Part shown: positions 19,340 to 27,447 of the stretch, piece by piece | Layout of the letters: each line of letters opens with the position of its first letter | Numbering within the stretch: the stretch's first letter is position 1 | Position numbers and translations under genes: made by a program | Origin: Paraburkholderia silviterrae | Lineage (GTDB): Bacteria > Pseudomonadota > Gammaproteobacteria > Burkholderiales > Burkholderiaceae | DNA: 64,000 nt | Assembly (NCBI RefSeq): GCF_004353915.1 | Contig: NZ_SMRP01000001.1 | Coordinates: forward strand, 467,342 to 531,341 | Reading direction: 5' to 3' | The notes under the pieces: model-generated | The model's input: only the letters and a program-made list of their open reading frames with translations | What the model was told of the DNA's origin: nothing | The model's database searches: none

Positions 19340-20251
19340 ATGGCTCTTTCCCTGCGCCTGCTCCGCTATTTCGTCACGGCCGCCGAGACCGGCAGCACGA
19401 CCGCCGCCGCGAAGCATCTGAACGTCTCGCAGCCTTCGATCTCCGTGGCCATCCGCGAGCTGGAGACGCTCTTTGACGCGCCGCTGTTCTCGCGCGACGT
19501 GGGCACGGGCATGACACTCACGCATTTCGGCGAACGCAAGCTCGCGCAGGCGCGCCAGCTGCTTGCATCGGCCTCGGCCTTCGAAACCGGCGACACAGGC
19601 GAGCTCGACAGCGGCCACGTGCAGATTGGCGTATTCCGCACCATCGCGCCGGTCTATCTGCCGCGCGTGCTCAAGATCGCGCAGGCGCGCTTTCCGAGGC
19701 TCGCGATCCGCTTCGTGGAAGGCGACCTTGCACAGCTCGACACCTGGCTGCACAAGCGGCAGATCGATTTCGCGCTGATGTACGACGTGGGGCTGCCCGA
19801 CGACATCGAGCGCGAATGCCTCGCCGAACTCAAGCCCTACGCGCTCGTACCCGCGGACTCGCCGCTCGCAAAGCGGCGGCGTGCGGTCTCCCTGCACGAT
19901 CTCGTCAAGGAGCCGTTCATCCAGATCGATCTGCCGCAAAGCCGCGACTTCCTGATGGCGCCATTCTGGCAATGCGGGCTCTCGCCGAACGTGCGCTATC
20001 GCGCCACGTCCATCGAGCTGGTGCGCTCGATGGTGGCGAGCGGTCTGGGCGTCTCGCTGCTCATCACGCAAAGCCCGCAGGTGGCACACTCACCGCTGGT
20101 GGCCGAGCGGCCCATACGCGAGGCCACCGTCGTCCAGCCGCTGGTGATTGCGTGGCCCCCGCGCGCGCCGCGCACCCGGGCTTCCGAACTACTTACAGCG
20201 TGCGTGCGCGATGGTGTCGCCCAGGCCATGCGCGAACGCGCGGGCCGCTGA
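19340..20251 (+). CDS. LysR-family transcriptional regulator
   Basis: This 303-residue regulator has an N-terminal helix-turn-helix (LLRYFVTAAETGSTTAAAKHLNVSQPSISVAIRELE, residues 6-41) and a two-lobed effector domain. It resembles the CynR/CbbR-like group. It is divergent from the CoA-transferase/acyl-CoA dehydrogenase pair, which it most likely activates when the substrate acid is present. The ATG at 19340 has no strong ribosome site. Confidence 0.9.
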   Translation: MALSLRLLRYFVTAAETGSTTAAAKHLNVSQPSISVAIRELETLFDAPLFSRDVGTGMTLTHFGERKLAQARQLLASASAFETGDTGELDSGHVQIGVFRTIAPVYLPRVLKIAQARFPRLAIRFVEGDLAQLDTWLHKRQIDFALMYDVGLPDDIERECLAELKPYALVPADSPLAKRRRAVSLHDLVKEPFIQIDLPQSRDFLMAPFWQCGLSPNVRYRATSIELVRSMVASGLGVSLLITQSPQVAHSPLVAERPIREATVVQPLVIAWPPRAPRTRASELLTACVRDGVAQAMRERAGR

Positions 20252-20323
20252 GCGGCGCTTTCCCCCTTCTCCCTCTGTTGGCCCAAAGCCCGCGCCGCGA
20301 GCGCGTTCGACGCGCTTAAAACT

Positions 20324-20377
20324 TCCATGTCGGAAAACTAAAGCAAGTTTCATTTTTCGGGCCGTTTTCGACATGGA
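20324..20377. promoter_or_regulatory. Long inverted repeat upstream of a porin gene
   Basis: TCCATGTCGGAAAAC (20324-20338) pairs with GTTTTCGACATGGA (20364-20377), with one unpaired G and a 25-nt AT-rich loop. It lies about 125 bp before the porin ATG and about 70 bp after the LysR stop. It could be a regulator site or a 5'-UTR hairpin. It has no T-run for termination on the plus strand. Confidence 0.55.
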
Positions 20378-20501
20378 CCTGTCATTGCATTTCCCTAAAT
20401 TCTCGATTCCCGCCGCATAGCCGGAAACGCCGCGCATTTGGACTACTAACCACACGCTCGTCCCTGCGCACGGCGATCCAACTTTCATCTACGGAATCGA
20501 A

Positions 20502-21674
20502 ATGAAAAAAGCGTTGTTGAATACTCTCGCCCTCGCCACGGTGGCCGCGTCGTCGATGGCGCACGCGCAAAGCAGCGTCACGCTGTACGGCACGGTCGAC
20601 GCCGGGCTCGACTACATCAGCAACCAGAAGTCGTCGGCGGGCCACGGCACCTCATGGGGCGTGCAGTCGGGCAACGTCAGCACGAGCCGCTGGGGCCTGC
20701 GCGGCGCCGAGGACCTGGGCGGCGGGCTCAAGGCGATCTTCCAGCTCGAAAACGGCTTTAACGTCGCGAACGGCAAGGGTTCGAACGGCGGCTATATCTT
20801 CGGCCGCCAGGCGTGGGTGGGCCTCGCGAGCGACCAGTACGGCACGCTCACGCTCGGCCGCCAGTACGACGCACTCGTGGACATGATCGCGCCGATGTCG
20901 GCCACGGGCTCCGGCTTCGGCGGCAACATCGCCGACCACCCGTTCGACAACGACAACCTCAACAACGACGTGCGCATGAACAACGCCGTGAAGTTCCGCA
21001 GCGCGACCTACGCGGGCTTCCAGGCCGAGGCGGCCTACGCGTTCAGCAACCTGGGCGGCGGCTTCTCGAACAACAACGCCTATACGTTCGGCGCCTCGTG
21101 GAACGGCGGACCGATCAACCTCGCGGTGGCCTACTTCCAGGGCAACGAGCCGGGCACGACCACGGGCGGCGCACTCTCCGCGGGCAGCGGCACCGACAAC
21201 GACCCGATGTTCGTCTCGGCGCGCACGCGCACGCTGGGCGCGGGCGGCAGCTATACCATCGGCGCGGCGAAGGTCGGCCTCGTGTTCACGCGCACGATGA
21301 TCGCCTCGCCCACGCAGATCATGCAGGGCGGCTCGCTCAATGCGTTCAGCGCCAACTACCTCACGTTCAACAACTATGAGGTGAACGGGCGCTACCAGCT
21401 CACACCGCAATTGAGCCTGGGCGGCTCGTACGTCTATACCGACGGCTCGTTGAGCCAGGCCGCCGGCAATGCGTCGCCGCACTGGAACCAGTTCATGCTG
21501 CAAGCCGACTACGCGCTCAGCCGCCGCACCGACCTGTATCTCGAAGGCGTCTATCAGCGCGTCTCGGGCGCGAACGGCATCCCGGTGCTCGGCAACGCCT
21601 CGATCTATAACCTCGCGGCTTCGTCGAGCAACACGCAGGCCGTCGTCGCGGCTGGCATGCGCGTGAAGTTCTGA
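20502..21674 (+). CDS. General porin (Gram-negative porin family)
   Basis: This 390-residue outer-membrane beta-barrel forms trimeric channels for small solutes. The signal peptide MKKALLNTLALATVAASSMA ends at the AHA site before QSSVTLYGTVDAGLDY. Typical porin repeats follow, such as TSRWGLRGAEDLGGGLKAIFQLENGF, the constriction loop with GGNIADHPFDNDNLNNDVRMNN, and a C-terminal aromatic-class end RVKF. It shares this layout with the porins at 23706 and 51195. A large inverted repeat lies in its upstream region. Confidence 0.95.
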   Translation: MKKALLNTLALATVAASSMAHAQSSVTLYGTVDAGLDYISNQKSSAGHGTSWGVQSGNVSTSRWGLRGAEDLGGGLKAIFQLENGFNVANGKGSNGGYIFGRQAWVGLASDQYGTLTLGRQYDALVDMIAPMSATGSGFGGNIADHPFDNDNLNNDVRMNNAVKFRSATYAGFQAEAAYAFSNLGGGFSNNNAYTFGASWNGGPINLAVAYFQGNEPGTTTGGALSAGSGTDNDPMFVSARTRTLGAGGSYTIGAAKVGLVFTRTMIASPTQIMQGGSLNAFSANYLTFNNYEVNGRYQLTPQLSLGGSYVYTDGSLSQAAGNASPHWNQFMLQADYALSRRTDLYLEGVYQRVSGANGIPVLGNASIYNLAASSSNTQAVVAAGMRVKF

Positions 21675-21743
21675 CACGCCACGCCCCCGCCCTCGCGCTG
21701 CGGCACGCCCGGTGATCTGCCGGGTGCGCCGCAGCGGCATCAT

Positions 21744-22139
21744 TTACGTGTGGCGCACGACGAGTTCCGTGAAACCCGAGCGCGCATCGTGCTCGCGTGA
21801 GAAACGGTACGTGGGCAGCAGCATGAGCAGGACTTCGGCTGTCGTGCGCACGATGCAGCCACGCGCCACGTGCCCGCCGAGCACACGGCCTTGCGCGTCG
21901 GACACGCTCGCATGCAGATGCGCGCCGTCCGGCGACAGCGATCCTGCCAGCGTGAGAATTTCATAATCGCCGCGCAGGGAGGCGGGCGTATCGACGCCTG
22001 CGAAGCGCAATTCAACCGCGCTCAGGCTGCCGATCCCCTGGACGACATACGCCGCCGCGACGCGATGTTCGGCAAGCGCGGCGCAAAGCGACTCGCGCAA
22101 ATTGTTGCCGGGCGACAGCCTGAGGGGTAGCGCATGCAT
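21744..22139 (-). CDS. PPC/DUF296-domain protein
   Basis: This 131-residue protein has the PPC (plants and prokaryotes conserved, DUF296) fold. It starts LRLSPGNNLRESLCAALAEH, then AAYVVQGIGSLSAVELRF, LTLAGSLSPDGAHLHASVSDAQGRVLGGHVARGCIVRTTAEVLLML and RFSREHDARSGFTELVV. The two conserved His residues of the LHAS and GGHV segments are present. Bacterial members are trimers of uncertain function. The ATG at 22139 has GGAG upstream. An in-frame extension to 22589 is antisense to the next gene and was not used. Confidence 0.88.
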   Translation of the reverse strand: MHALPLRLSPGNNLRESLCAALAEHRVAAAYVVQGIGSLSAVELRFAGVDTPASLRGDYEILTLAGSLSPDGAHLHASVSDAQGRVLGGHVARGCIVRTTAEVLLMLLPTYRFSREHDARSGFTELVVRHT

Positions 22140-22295
22140 GAGAGAGGCTCCAGCAAGAGTTCCGGCACGACAGATTAAGCCCGTTCGCGCCTGCCCGCAA
22201 CGCGCGTGGCCGGACGCGCTCACGCCTCGCGCGACGCGGTAGTATCGACATCGTGCGGACCGTGCGGGTCCGCCGCCACGATCCGGGGCTCGCTC

Positions 22296-23519
22296 ATGCC
22301 ACCTCACCCGCGTGCGCCGGCGCGCACGGTTCTGTTCGGCGCGTTCGACCGCCATAATTTCGGCGATCTGCTGTTTCCGCACGTGCTGGAGCGCATGCTC
22401 GCGCCGCGCGCCGTGTGCCACGCCGGGCTCGCGACACGCGATCTGCGCGCCTGCGGCGGCCATGCCGTACGCGCGTTCGGCGCGCTTGCCGCTTGCGCTC
22501 GCGGTGTTGCGCTGAACGTCGTCCACGTGGGCGGCGAACTGCTGACCTGCGATGCATGGGAAGCCGCGGTCATGCTCGCAGCGCCTCACCGCGTGCAGGC
22601 ATTAATCGCCCAGCAGCAGCCATGGAAGGACGATCCCTTGGGGTGGGCGCAGGCCCATGTGGGCTTGTCGGCGCGCGCGCCGTACGTGCTTTCGAAAACA
22701 GCGCTGGCGCAGGCGCGGATCGAAACGCTCTGCTTCCACGCGGTTGGCGGCGCGGGTCTGGATCGGCGCGACGCGCCGTTGCGCGATGAGGTGCTGGAAA
22801 AACTCAGGATGGCAGATCATCTGAGCGTGCGCGATCGGCAAACTCTGGCTCAACTGCATGCGCAAGGCATCGACGCTCAGCTCGTACCCGATCCCGTCGT
22901 CATGGTGGCGGAATTGTTCGGCGCGCGAATTCGGCAGCGCGCCGCGCAAGACGCCATGCAAGCCGTCACTCGCGCGCTCCCGCAGGGCTACGCGGCAATC
23001 CAGTTCGACGCGAGTTTCGGTGACGATGCCACACTCGACGTGCTCGCGCGCGAGATAGCACGGGCGGTGCGCACGCGGGGACTCGGCATCGTGCTGTTTC
23101 GCGCGGGGGCCGCGCCATGGCACGACGATCTGGACGCCTACCGCCGCCTTGGCGCGCGCATCGAGGGCACGCCCTTCATGATCTTCGCTTCGCTCGATGT
23201 TTGGGATATTTGCGCACTGATTGCGCACAGCCGCATCTTTTGCGGCAGCAGCCTGCACGGCAGGATCGTCGCAATGGCGTTCGCCAAGCCCCGCATCAAT
23301 ATCGTTCACGCGCAAGAAGCGATGCAGCCGCCCAAGCAGGCCGCGTTCGCCGCGACGTGGGAAGCTGCGGAAATCACCGCAACGGCAACTGTGGACGAGA
23401 TTGCCGAGGCGATAGACACCGCGCTGGATGCCGACACGGCATTATTGCGGCACACGGCGGACGATCTCGCACGCCGCTACCGCGCGGCGTTCGAACCGCT
23501 ATATGCCCTCGCCGGGTAA
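22296..23519 (+). CDS. Polysaccharide pyruvyl transferase family protein
   Basis: This 407-residue protein matches the WcaK/AmsJ-type pyruvyl transferase family. An N-terminal GAFDRHNFGDLLFPHVLERML contains the GDxL motif, the middle has ADHLSVRDRQTLAQLHAQGIDAQLVPDPVV, and the end has the CGSSLHGRIVAMAFAKPRI motif, where SSLHG is the phosphoenolpyruvate-site signature. Family members add pyruvate ketals to glycans. The gene stands alone with no glycan synthesis genes nearby, which is unusual. The start is uncertain: the ATG at 22296 has only a GGGG-type site. Confidence 0.85.
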   Translation: MPPHPRAPARTVLFGAFDRHNFGDLLFPHVLERMLAPRAVCHAGLATRDLRACGGHAVRAFGALAACARGVALNVVHVGGELLTCDAWEAAVMLAAPHRVQALIAQQQPWKDDPLGWAQAHVGLSARAPYVLSKTALAQARIETLCFHAVGGAGLDRRDAPLRDEVLEKLRMADHLSVRDRQTLAQLHAQGIDAQLVPDPVVMVAELFGARIRQRAAQDAMQAVTRALPQGYAAIQFDASFGDDATLDVLAREIARAVRTRGLGIVLFRAGAAPWHDDLDAYRRLGARIEGTPFMIFASLDVWDICALIAHSRIFCGSSLHGRIVAMAFAKPRINIVHAQEAMQPPKQAAFAATWEAAEITATATVDEIAEAIDTALDADTALLRHTADDLARRYRAAFEPLYALAG

Positions 23520-23568
23520 TTCGCATAGCAAACGAATCGAACCCATGAAACGAGGGCACAAAAAGCAA

Positions 23569-23620
23569 CCGGCCCGCCGGCGAAATGCGCCTCGTGAGCA
23601 CATTTCGCACGGCGGGCCGG
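23569..23620 (-). terminator. Long hairpin downstream of the porin gene
   Basis: CCGGCCCGCCGGCGAAATG pairs with CATTTCGC-A-CGGCGGGCCGG, a stem of about 19 bp with one bulged A. On the minus strand it is followed 3-4 nt later by TTTTT. It is probably the terminator for the porin gene ending at 23706. Confidence 0.7.
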
Positions 23621-23631
23621 CCATGCTTTGC

Positions 23632-23679
23632 CGGAAAACACGGGAGCGGACCGGCCGATCCGCTACCCGCAGTTTTCCG
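23632..23679. repeat. Second inverted repeat between porin and pyruvyl transferase genes
   Basis: CGGAAAAC and GTTTTCCG ends with CGGG/CCCG and GCGGA/TCCGC inside form an interrupted stem of about 17 bp. It lies 27 bp past the porin stop. It may be the first part of a double terminator, or it may protect the 3' end of the abundant porin mRNA. Confidence 0.5.
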
Positions 23680-23705
23680 CTTCCGATCAGACGATCGGGC
23701 TTCGA

Positions 23706-24866
23706 TTAGAAGCGGTGACGCAGACCAACCGTTGCAGCGACCTGGTTCGGCGTGGTCGACGGCGACAGCGTGTTGATCATGGCAACGTTCGAAACGCCGT
23801 TCAGCGAGCCCGAAGCGTGCTGGTAGACGCCTTCGACGTAGACGTCGGTGCGCTTGGAGAGCGAGTAGTCAGCTTGCAGCGAAACGGTGTGCCACTTCGG
23901 ATCAGCCGAGCCAACGTTGCTCGTGAGCTTGCCGTCCGTGAACGTGTACGCGGCGTTCAGGCTCAGAGCCGGCGTCAGCGCGTAGGTGCCGTTCAGTTCG
24001 AAGTTGTCGAGGCGCAGGCCCGTGTTCGGCTGCGTGAACACGATTTGCGTGTCGCCGCCCTGGCCGCCAGCGATCAGGCCCTGGTATTGCGTGTGGGTCC
24101 ACACGAAACCGACCGTTGCCGGGCCGTACGTGTAGTTCGCGCCTGCACCGAAGGTACGCTGCGTTTGCGCCGACAGGTTGAAGTTGTTGCCATTGCCTGC
24201 CGAGTTCGCGCCGTTCGCGTTGCTGTTCGTGCGCGAGTTGTTCATCTGCAGGTAAGCAGCCGCGACGTTCAGCGGGCCGTTGCCGTACGATGCGCCAAGG
24301 CTCCATGCGCGGTTGTTCGCGAACTGGCCAGCGTCGTTGCTGAAGCCGTACAGGCCGCCGAACTTCAAGCCTGCGTAGTTGGCGCTCTGGTACTTGACCG
24401 CGTTCTTGATCGAGAACGAGTGGTCGAGGTTGTCGTTGTCGAACGGGTGAGCGGCCATGTTGTTGCCGTAGCCCGCACCTGCTTCCGACAGCGGCGACAG
24501 GTAGTCGACCATCGAGTCGTACTGGCGGCCGAGCGTCAGTGCGCCGTACTGGTCGCTTTGCAGACCGACGTACGCTTGACGGTTGAACATCGTGTTCGAT
24601 TCGGAGTCACGGCCGTTGTTCAGGTTGAAACCGTTTTCCAACTTGAAGATCGCATGCAGACCGCCGCCCAGGTCTTCGCTGCCCTTCAGGCCGAAGTACG
24701 TGTCGGACAGGGCGCCGCTGCCCTGGTTCCATGCTGCGTGGCCGCCCGCGTTGTTCGCGTAGACGATGCCCGCATCCAGCGAACCGTAAAGCGTGACGCT
24801 GCTTTGTGCGTGAGCCGAAACTGCGAACGCGCTCAGGACGCCCGCGATGATCAAAGTGTTCTTCAT
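23706..24866 (-). CDS. General porin (Gram-negative porin family)
   Basis: This 386-residue outer-membrane porin has the signal peptide MKNTLIIAGVLSAFAVSAHA, cleaved before QSSVTLYGSLDAGIVYANNA. The barrel shows GSEDLGGGLHAIFKLENGF, QYDSMVDYLSPLSEAGAG, HPFDNDNLDHSFSIKNAVKYQ and a C-terminal GLRHRF ending in Phe, as BAM-recognised barrels do. The ATG at 24866 (AGGAAAG upstream) is preferred over an ATG at 24884. Codon use looks strongly biased to common codons, consistent with high expression. Two hairpins follow it. Confidence 0.95.
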   Translation of the reverse strand: MKNTLIIAGVLSAFAVSAHAQSSVTLYGSLDAGIVYANNAGGHAAWNQGSGALSDTYFGLKGSEDLGGGLHAIFKLENGFNLNNGRDSESNTMFNRQAYVGLQSDQYGALTLGRQYDSMVDYLSPLSEAGAGYGNNMAAHPFDNDNLDHSFSIKNAVKYQSANYAGLKFGGLYGFSNDAGQFANNRAWSLGASYGNGPLNVAAAYLQMNNSRTNSNANGANSAGNGNNFNLSAQTQRTFGAGANYTYGPATVGFVWTHTQYQGLIAGGQGGDTQIVFTQPNTGLRLDNFELNGTYALTPALSLNAAYTFTDGKLTSNVGSADPKWHTVSLQADYSLSKRTDVYVEGVYQHASGSLNGVSNVAMINTLSPSTTPNQVAATVGLRHRF

Positions 24867-25376
24867 GACTTTCCTATATGACATTCAGACCGCGCTGAAG
24901 TGGCCCGGGTTCTGGAACCACCCCGGCAATCTCGGAGCGAAGTTTAAGTGCCAATGCATCGGGAAAGGACTATTCACGCCGTGGAACACACCATTGCAGA
25001 ATCTGGAAATATCAAGATTTTCGGGCTTAAAACCTTGTGTGGAAAGGAAAATTCCACTCTGCCCCCGTCATCGAAATGTCATGGACGTGTGGCAATCACG
25101 CGACGCCGTTGTCAAGTTAGTGAATTTGATTATTGCGGAATTCACTTTAAATATGACCTGACCCGTATGTTGGAGCCTGTTCCCGCTAATGCCCGAAAGC
25201 GAAACAAGGACGGCATAAACGCGGCGTTCGCCATTCATATTGCTATTTGCCAAGCCGGCGCGCGATGCGAGAAACGTCACTCGAAAAATTTCATCTCCTC
25301 GCGACGGGTTGGCGCCGCTGTCCCGTTCAATACGCATGAGGGCCACGCGCCCGCCACGAACCACGGGAGAGTTTCC
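24867..25376. other. Intergenic region with divergent promoters, no gene
   Basis: These 510 bp separate the minus-strand porin from the plus-strand YXWGXW gene. The region is AT-richer than its surroundings, and no ORF in it has a good ribosome site. It contains one notable inverted repeat, AGTGAATT at 25119-25126 and AATTCACT at 25139-25146 (12-bp spacer), which could be a regulator site. The ORFs that cross it are not supported. Confidence 0.5.
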
Positions 25377-25676
25377 ATGCCACGCAAGCCGCTTCAAGCG
25401 CTCCTCGCCGCCGTCGTGCTGACGCTCGCCGGCACGTGTGCATTAGCACAGACCGTCATCATCGCGCCGCAAGCGCCGCCTGCGCCGCGCGCGGAAGTCA
25501 TGCCGCCGCCGCGCGCCGGCTACGTGTGGGACCCGGGTCACTGGCGCTGGGAGCGCGGTGCCTATATATGGGCGCCGGGCCACTGGCAGCCCGTGCGCCG
25601 CGGCTACCGCTGGGTGCCGGGACACTGGGTGGCGCGCGGTCCGAACTGGCGCTGGGTGCCGGGGCATTGGGCCTGA
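25377..25676 (+). CDS. YXWGXW-repeat secreted protein
   Basis: This 99-residue exported protein has a signal peptide (about residues 1-25, ending CALAQ). The mature part has four repeats of W-x-P-G-H-W: YVWDPGHWRW, YIWAPGHWQP, YRWVPGHWVA and a terminal WRWVPGHWA. This is the YXWGXW repeat family, of unknown role, in the periplasm or outer membrane. The ATG at 25377 follows GGGAG with 7-bp spacing. It precedes the ECF sigma gene, and a second YXWGXW gene lies at the other end of the same locus (30215). Confidence 0.88.
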   Translation: MPRKPLQALLAAVVLTLAGTCALAQTVIIAPQAPPAPRAEVMPPPRAGYVWDPGHWRWERGAYIWAPGHWQPVRRGYRWVPGHWVARGPNWRWVPGHWA

Positions 25677-25735
25677 AGCCGGCGCGGTGTCGTATATATT
25701 GAACGCTCGCGAACCGGCCCTGGGAGAGAACGACG

Positions 25736-25822
25736 ATGAGACTCGCGCGTCACGAGCCGCTGCGTTCGCCCACAACGGCTGCGCGCGCGGCCCAGGCGCA
25801 CCGGCACGGTGTGGCGCCTTGA
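25736..25822 (+). CDS. Possible 28-codon leader ORF coupled to the sigma factor gene
   Basis: An ATG at 25736 has a strong GGGAGAG site and opens a 28-codon frame (MRLARHEPLRSPTTAARAAQ and onward). Its TGA overlaps the likely TTG start of the sigma factor gene (TTGA at 25819-25822). The sigma start itself has no Shine-Dalgarno sequence, so translation may depend on reading this ORF. An assembly frameshift is the alternative: in that case the ATG would be the true sigma start. Confidence 0.4.
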   Translation: MRLARHEPLRSPTTAARAAQAHRHGVAP

Positions 25823-26379
25823 GCGAGCGCGACCCTGACGCGGAGCTCGTCGCGCGCGTGGGCGCGCGCGACGCCGGCGCGGTACGCACGCTCGTCCTGA
25901 ACAAGCTGCCGCGGCTCATCGCGCTCGCCACCCGCATGCTAGGCGACCGCATGGAAGCCGAAGACGTGGCCCAGGAGGCGTTTGTGCGCATCTGGAAGCA
26001 GGCGCCGCATTGGCGCACCGGCGAGGCGAAGTTCGACACGTGGCTGCACCGCGTCGCGCTCAATCTCTGCTACGACCGCCTGCGCGGCCGCCGCGAAGCG
26101 CCCGCCGAGACGCTGCCCGACGAAGCCGATCCCGCAGCGGCGCCCGAGCGGCAGCTCGAGGCGCGCACGCGCGACGCGCGAGTACGTGCCGCGCTGGCCG
26201 CGTTGCCCGTGCGGCAGCGCGAAGCGCTCGTGCTGACCTATTACCAGGAGCTTTCGAACCTGGAAGCGGCCGGCCTGATGGGCATCTCGGTCGACGCACT
26301 CGAAAGCCTGCTGGCGCGCGCCCGCCGCACCTTGCGCGCACAACTGGCCGGCGAACAGGCCGATAAGGACTCCGTATGA
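25819..26379 (+). CDS. ECF-family RNA polymerase sigma factor
   Basis: This protein has 186 residues from the TTG at 25819. Region 2 contains LPRLIALATRMLGDRMEAEDVAQEAFVRIWKQ and region 4 contains LAALPVRQREALVLTYYQELSNLEAAGLMGISVDALESLLARARRTLR. These are typical of small extracytoplasmic-function sigma factors. No upstream in-frame ATG has a ribosome site; a GTG at 25687 is the main alternative. The stop overlaps the next gene by ATGA. The probable regulon includes its own locus and is read out through the two membrane proteins encoded next. Confidence 0.88.
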   Translation: MSERDPDAELVARVGARDAGAVRTLVLNKLPRLIALATRMLGDRMEAEDVAQEAFVRIWKQAPHWRTGEAKFDTWLHRVALNLCYDRLRGRREAPAETLPDEADPAAAPERQLEARTRDARVRAALAALPVRQREALVLTYYQELSNLEAAGLMGISVDALESLLARARRTLRAQLAGEQADKDSV

Positions 26380-26834
26380 CACCCGAACGATTCCACACGC
26401 TTGTCGAAGCCTATGGCGCCGATCCGCGCCGCTGGCCCGAGCACGAACGCGCCGACGCGCTCGCCTGGGCGCGCGCGCACCGCACCGAAGCCGATGCGGT
26501 GCTCGAAGAAGCCCTGGCGCTCGACGCCTGGCTCGCGCGCGACATGATCGCGCCGCCCTCGCGCGCGCTCGTCGAGCAGATCGTTGCGCTCGCGCCCACG
26601 CCTGTGCCGGTGCACCGGGCGCCTTCGAAGCGGCGCGTGTTCTGGTGGTCCGGCGCGGCGTTCGCGGGCGCCGGACTCGCGGGCGCGCTCGCCGGTGCGC
26701 TGACCATGTCGCTCGTGCTGCTCGGCAATCCGCCGCCTTCGGCAAACGACTCGGGCCATGACGCCGCGCACGAGAGCCCGTCGTGGATGAGCACGAGCTT
26801 CGACGGCTCGATCGACGAGTGGGGCGACGAATGA
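26376..26834 (+). CDS. Single-pass membrane protein, candidate anti-sigma factor
   Basis: This 152-residue protein has a cytoplasmic N-terminal 85 residues (MTPERFHTLVEAYGADPRRWPEHERADAL and onward), one membrane span near 90-114 (WWSGAAFAGAGLAGALAGALTMSLVLL) and a short Ser/Asp-rich periplasmic tail. Overlap with the sigma gene (ATGA) and with the next gene (ATGA) shows a tight operon. Position and topology fit an anti-sigma factor, but no HxxxCxxC zinc motif is visible, so this is inference. Confidence 0.7.
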   Translation: MTPERFHTLVEAYGADPRRWPEHERADALAWARAHRTEADAVLEEALALDAWLARDMIAPPSRALVEQIVALAPTPVPVHRAPSKRRVFWWSGAAFAGAGLAGALAGALTMSLVLLGNPPPSANDSGHDAAHESPSWMSTSFDGSIDEWGDE

Positions 26835-27334
26835 ACGGACGCTGCTGGAAAGCGCTGATAGTGGGCTCGGTGCTGCTCAATGTGTTCCTGCTCGGCGCGA
26901 TTGCGGGCGGCGCCTGGCGCTGGTTCGCCGTGCACGGCACGGCGCAGGCGCCGCAAGCGCAACGCATGGCGCTGCGCTTCGCCACCGACGAACTCCCGCC
27001 CGAGCGCCAGCAGCAGTTCCTCGACGCGCTCAAGGCGGCGCGGCGCGAAGGCCGCGAATACGCGCGCGCGGGCCGCGATGACCGCCGCCAGGTGCTCGAT
27101 CTGCTGGCCGCGCCGCAGATCGACAGGCCCGCGCTCGACGCCGCGCTCGCGCACACGCGCGAAGCCGACCTCGCCATGCGCACCCAGGTGGAAAGCGCCA
27201 TTGCCGACTATGCCGCCACGCTCACGCCCGAGGAGCGCGCGAAGTTTGCCCAAGGGCTCGAGCGCAGCGGTCAATGGCGCTTGCCGCTGAAGCAGCGCAA
27301 GGCCCCACAGCAAACGGCGAGCGAAGCGCAATAA
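26831..27334 (+). CDS. Periplasmic heavy-metal-sensor-like protein (Metal_resist family)
   Basis: This 167-residue protein has an N-terminal anchor (ALIVGSVLLNVFLLGAIAGGAW, about 8-29) and a helical periplasmic domain resembling CnrX/CpxP/Metal_resist proteins: ELPPERQQQFLDALKAARREGREYARAGRDDRRQVLDLLAAPQIDRPALDAALAHTREAD. The CnrX metal-binding His/Glu set is not obvious, so ligand sensing of another kind, or envelope-stress sensing, is possible. The start overlaps the preceding stop (ATGA). It probably works with the anti-sigma-like protein to gate the sigma factor. Confidence 0.75.
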   Translation: MNGRCWKALIVGSVLLNVFLLGAIAGGAWRWFAVHGTAQAPQAQRMALRFATDELPPERQQQFLDALKAARREGREYARAGRDDRRQVLDLLAAPQIDRPALDAALAHTREADLAMRTQVESAIADYAATLTPEERAKFAQGLERSGQWRLPLKQRKAPQQTASEAQ

Positions 27335-27447
27335 GCGCGAAAACGAAACCCGCCATGAAAGGCGGCTAAAAGAAAATTTGCGCGGCAGCGACGGATCGAT
27401 GCGCGTTGTGCGTTTAAGGAGAATACGCAACGCAACGAGGACAGCGC

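Noticed and set aside
24948..25376. N-terminal extension of the YXWGXW protein ORF
   Set aside because: The ATG at 25377 has a proper ribosome site and starts a clear signal peptide; the 143 upstream codons have no ribosome site and no family.
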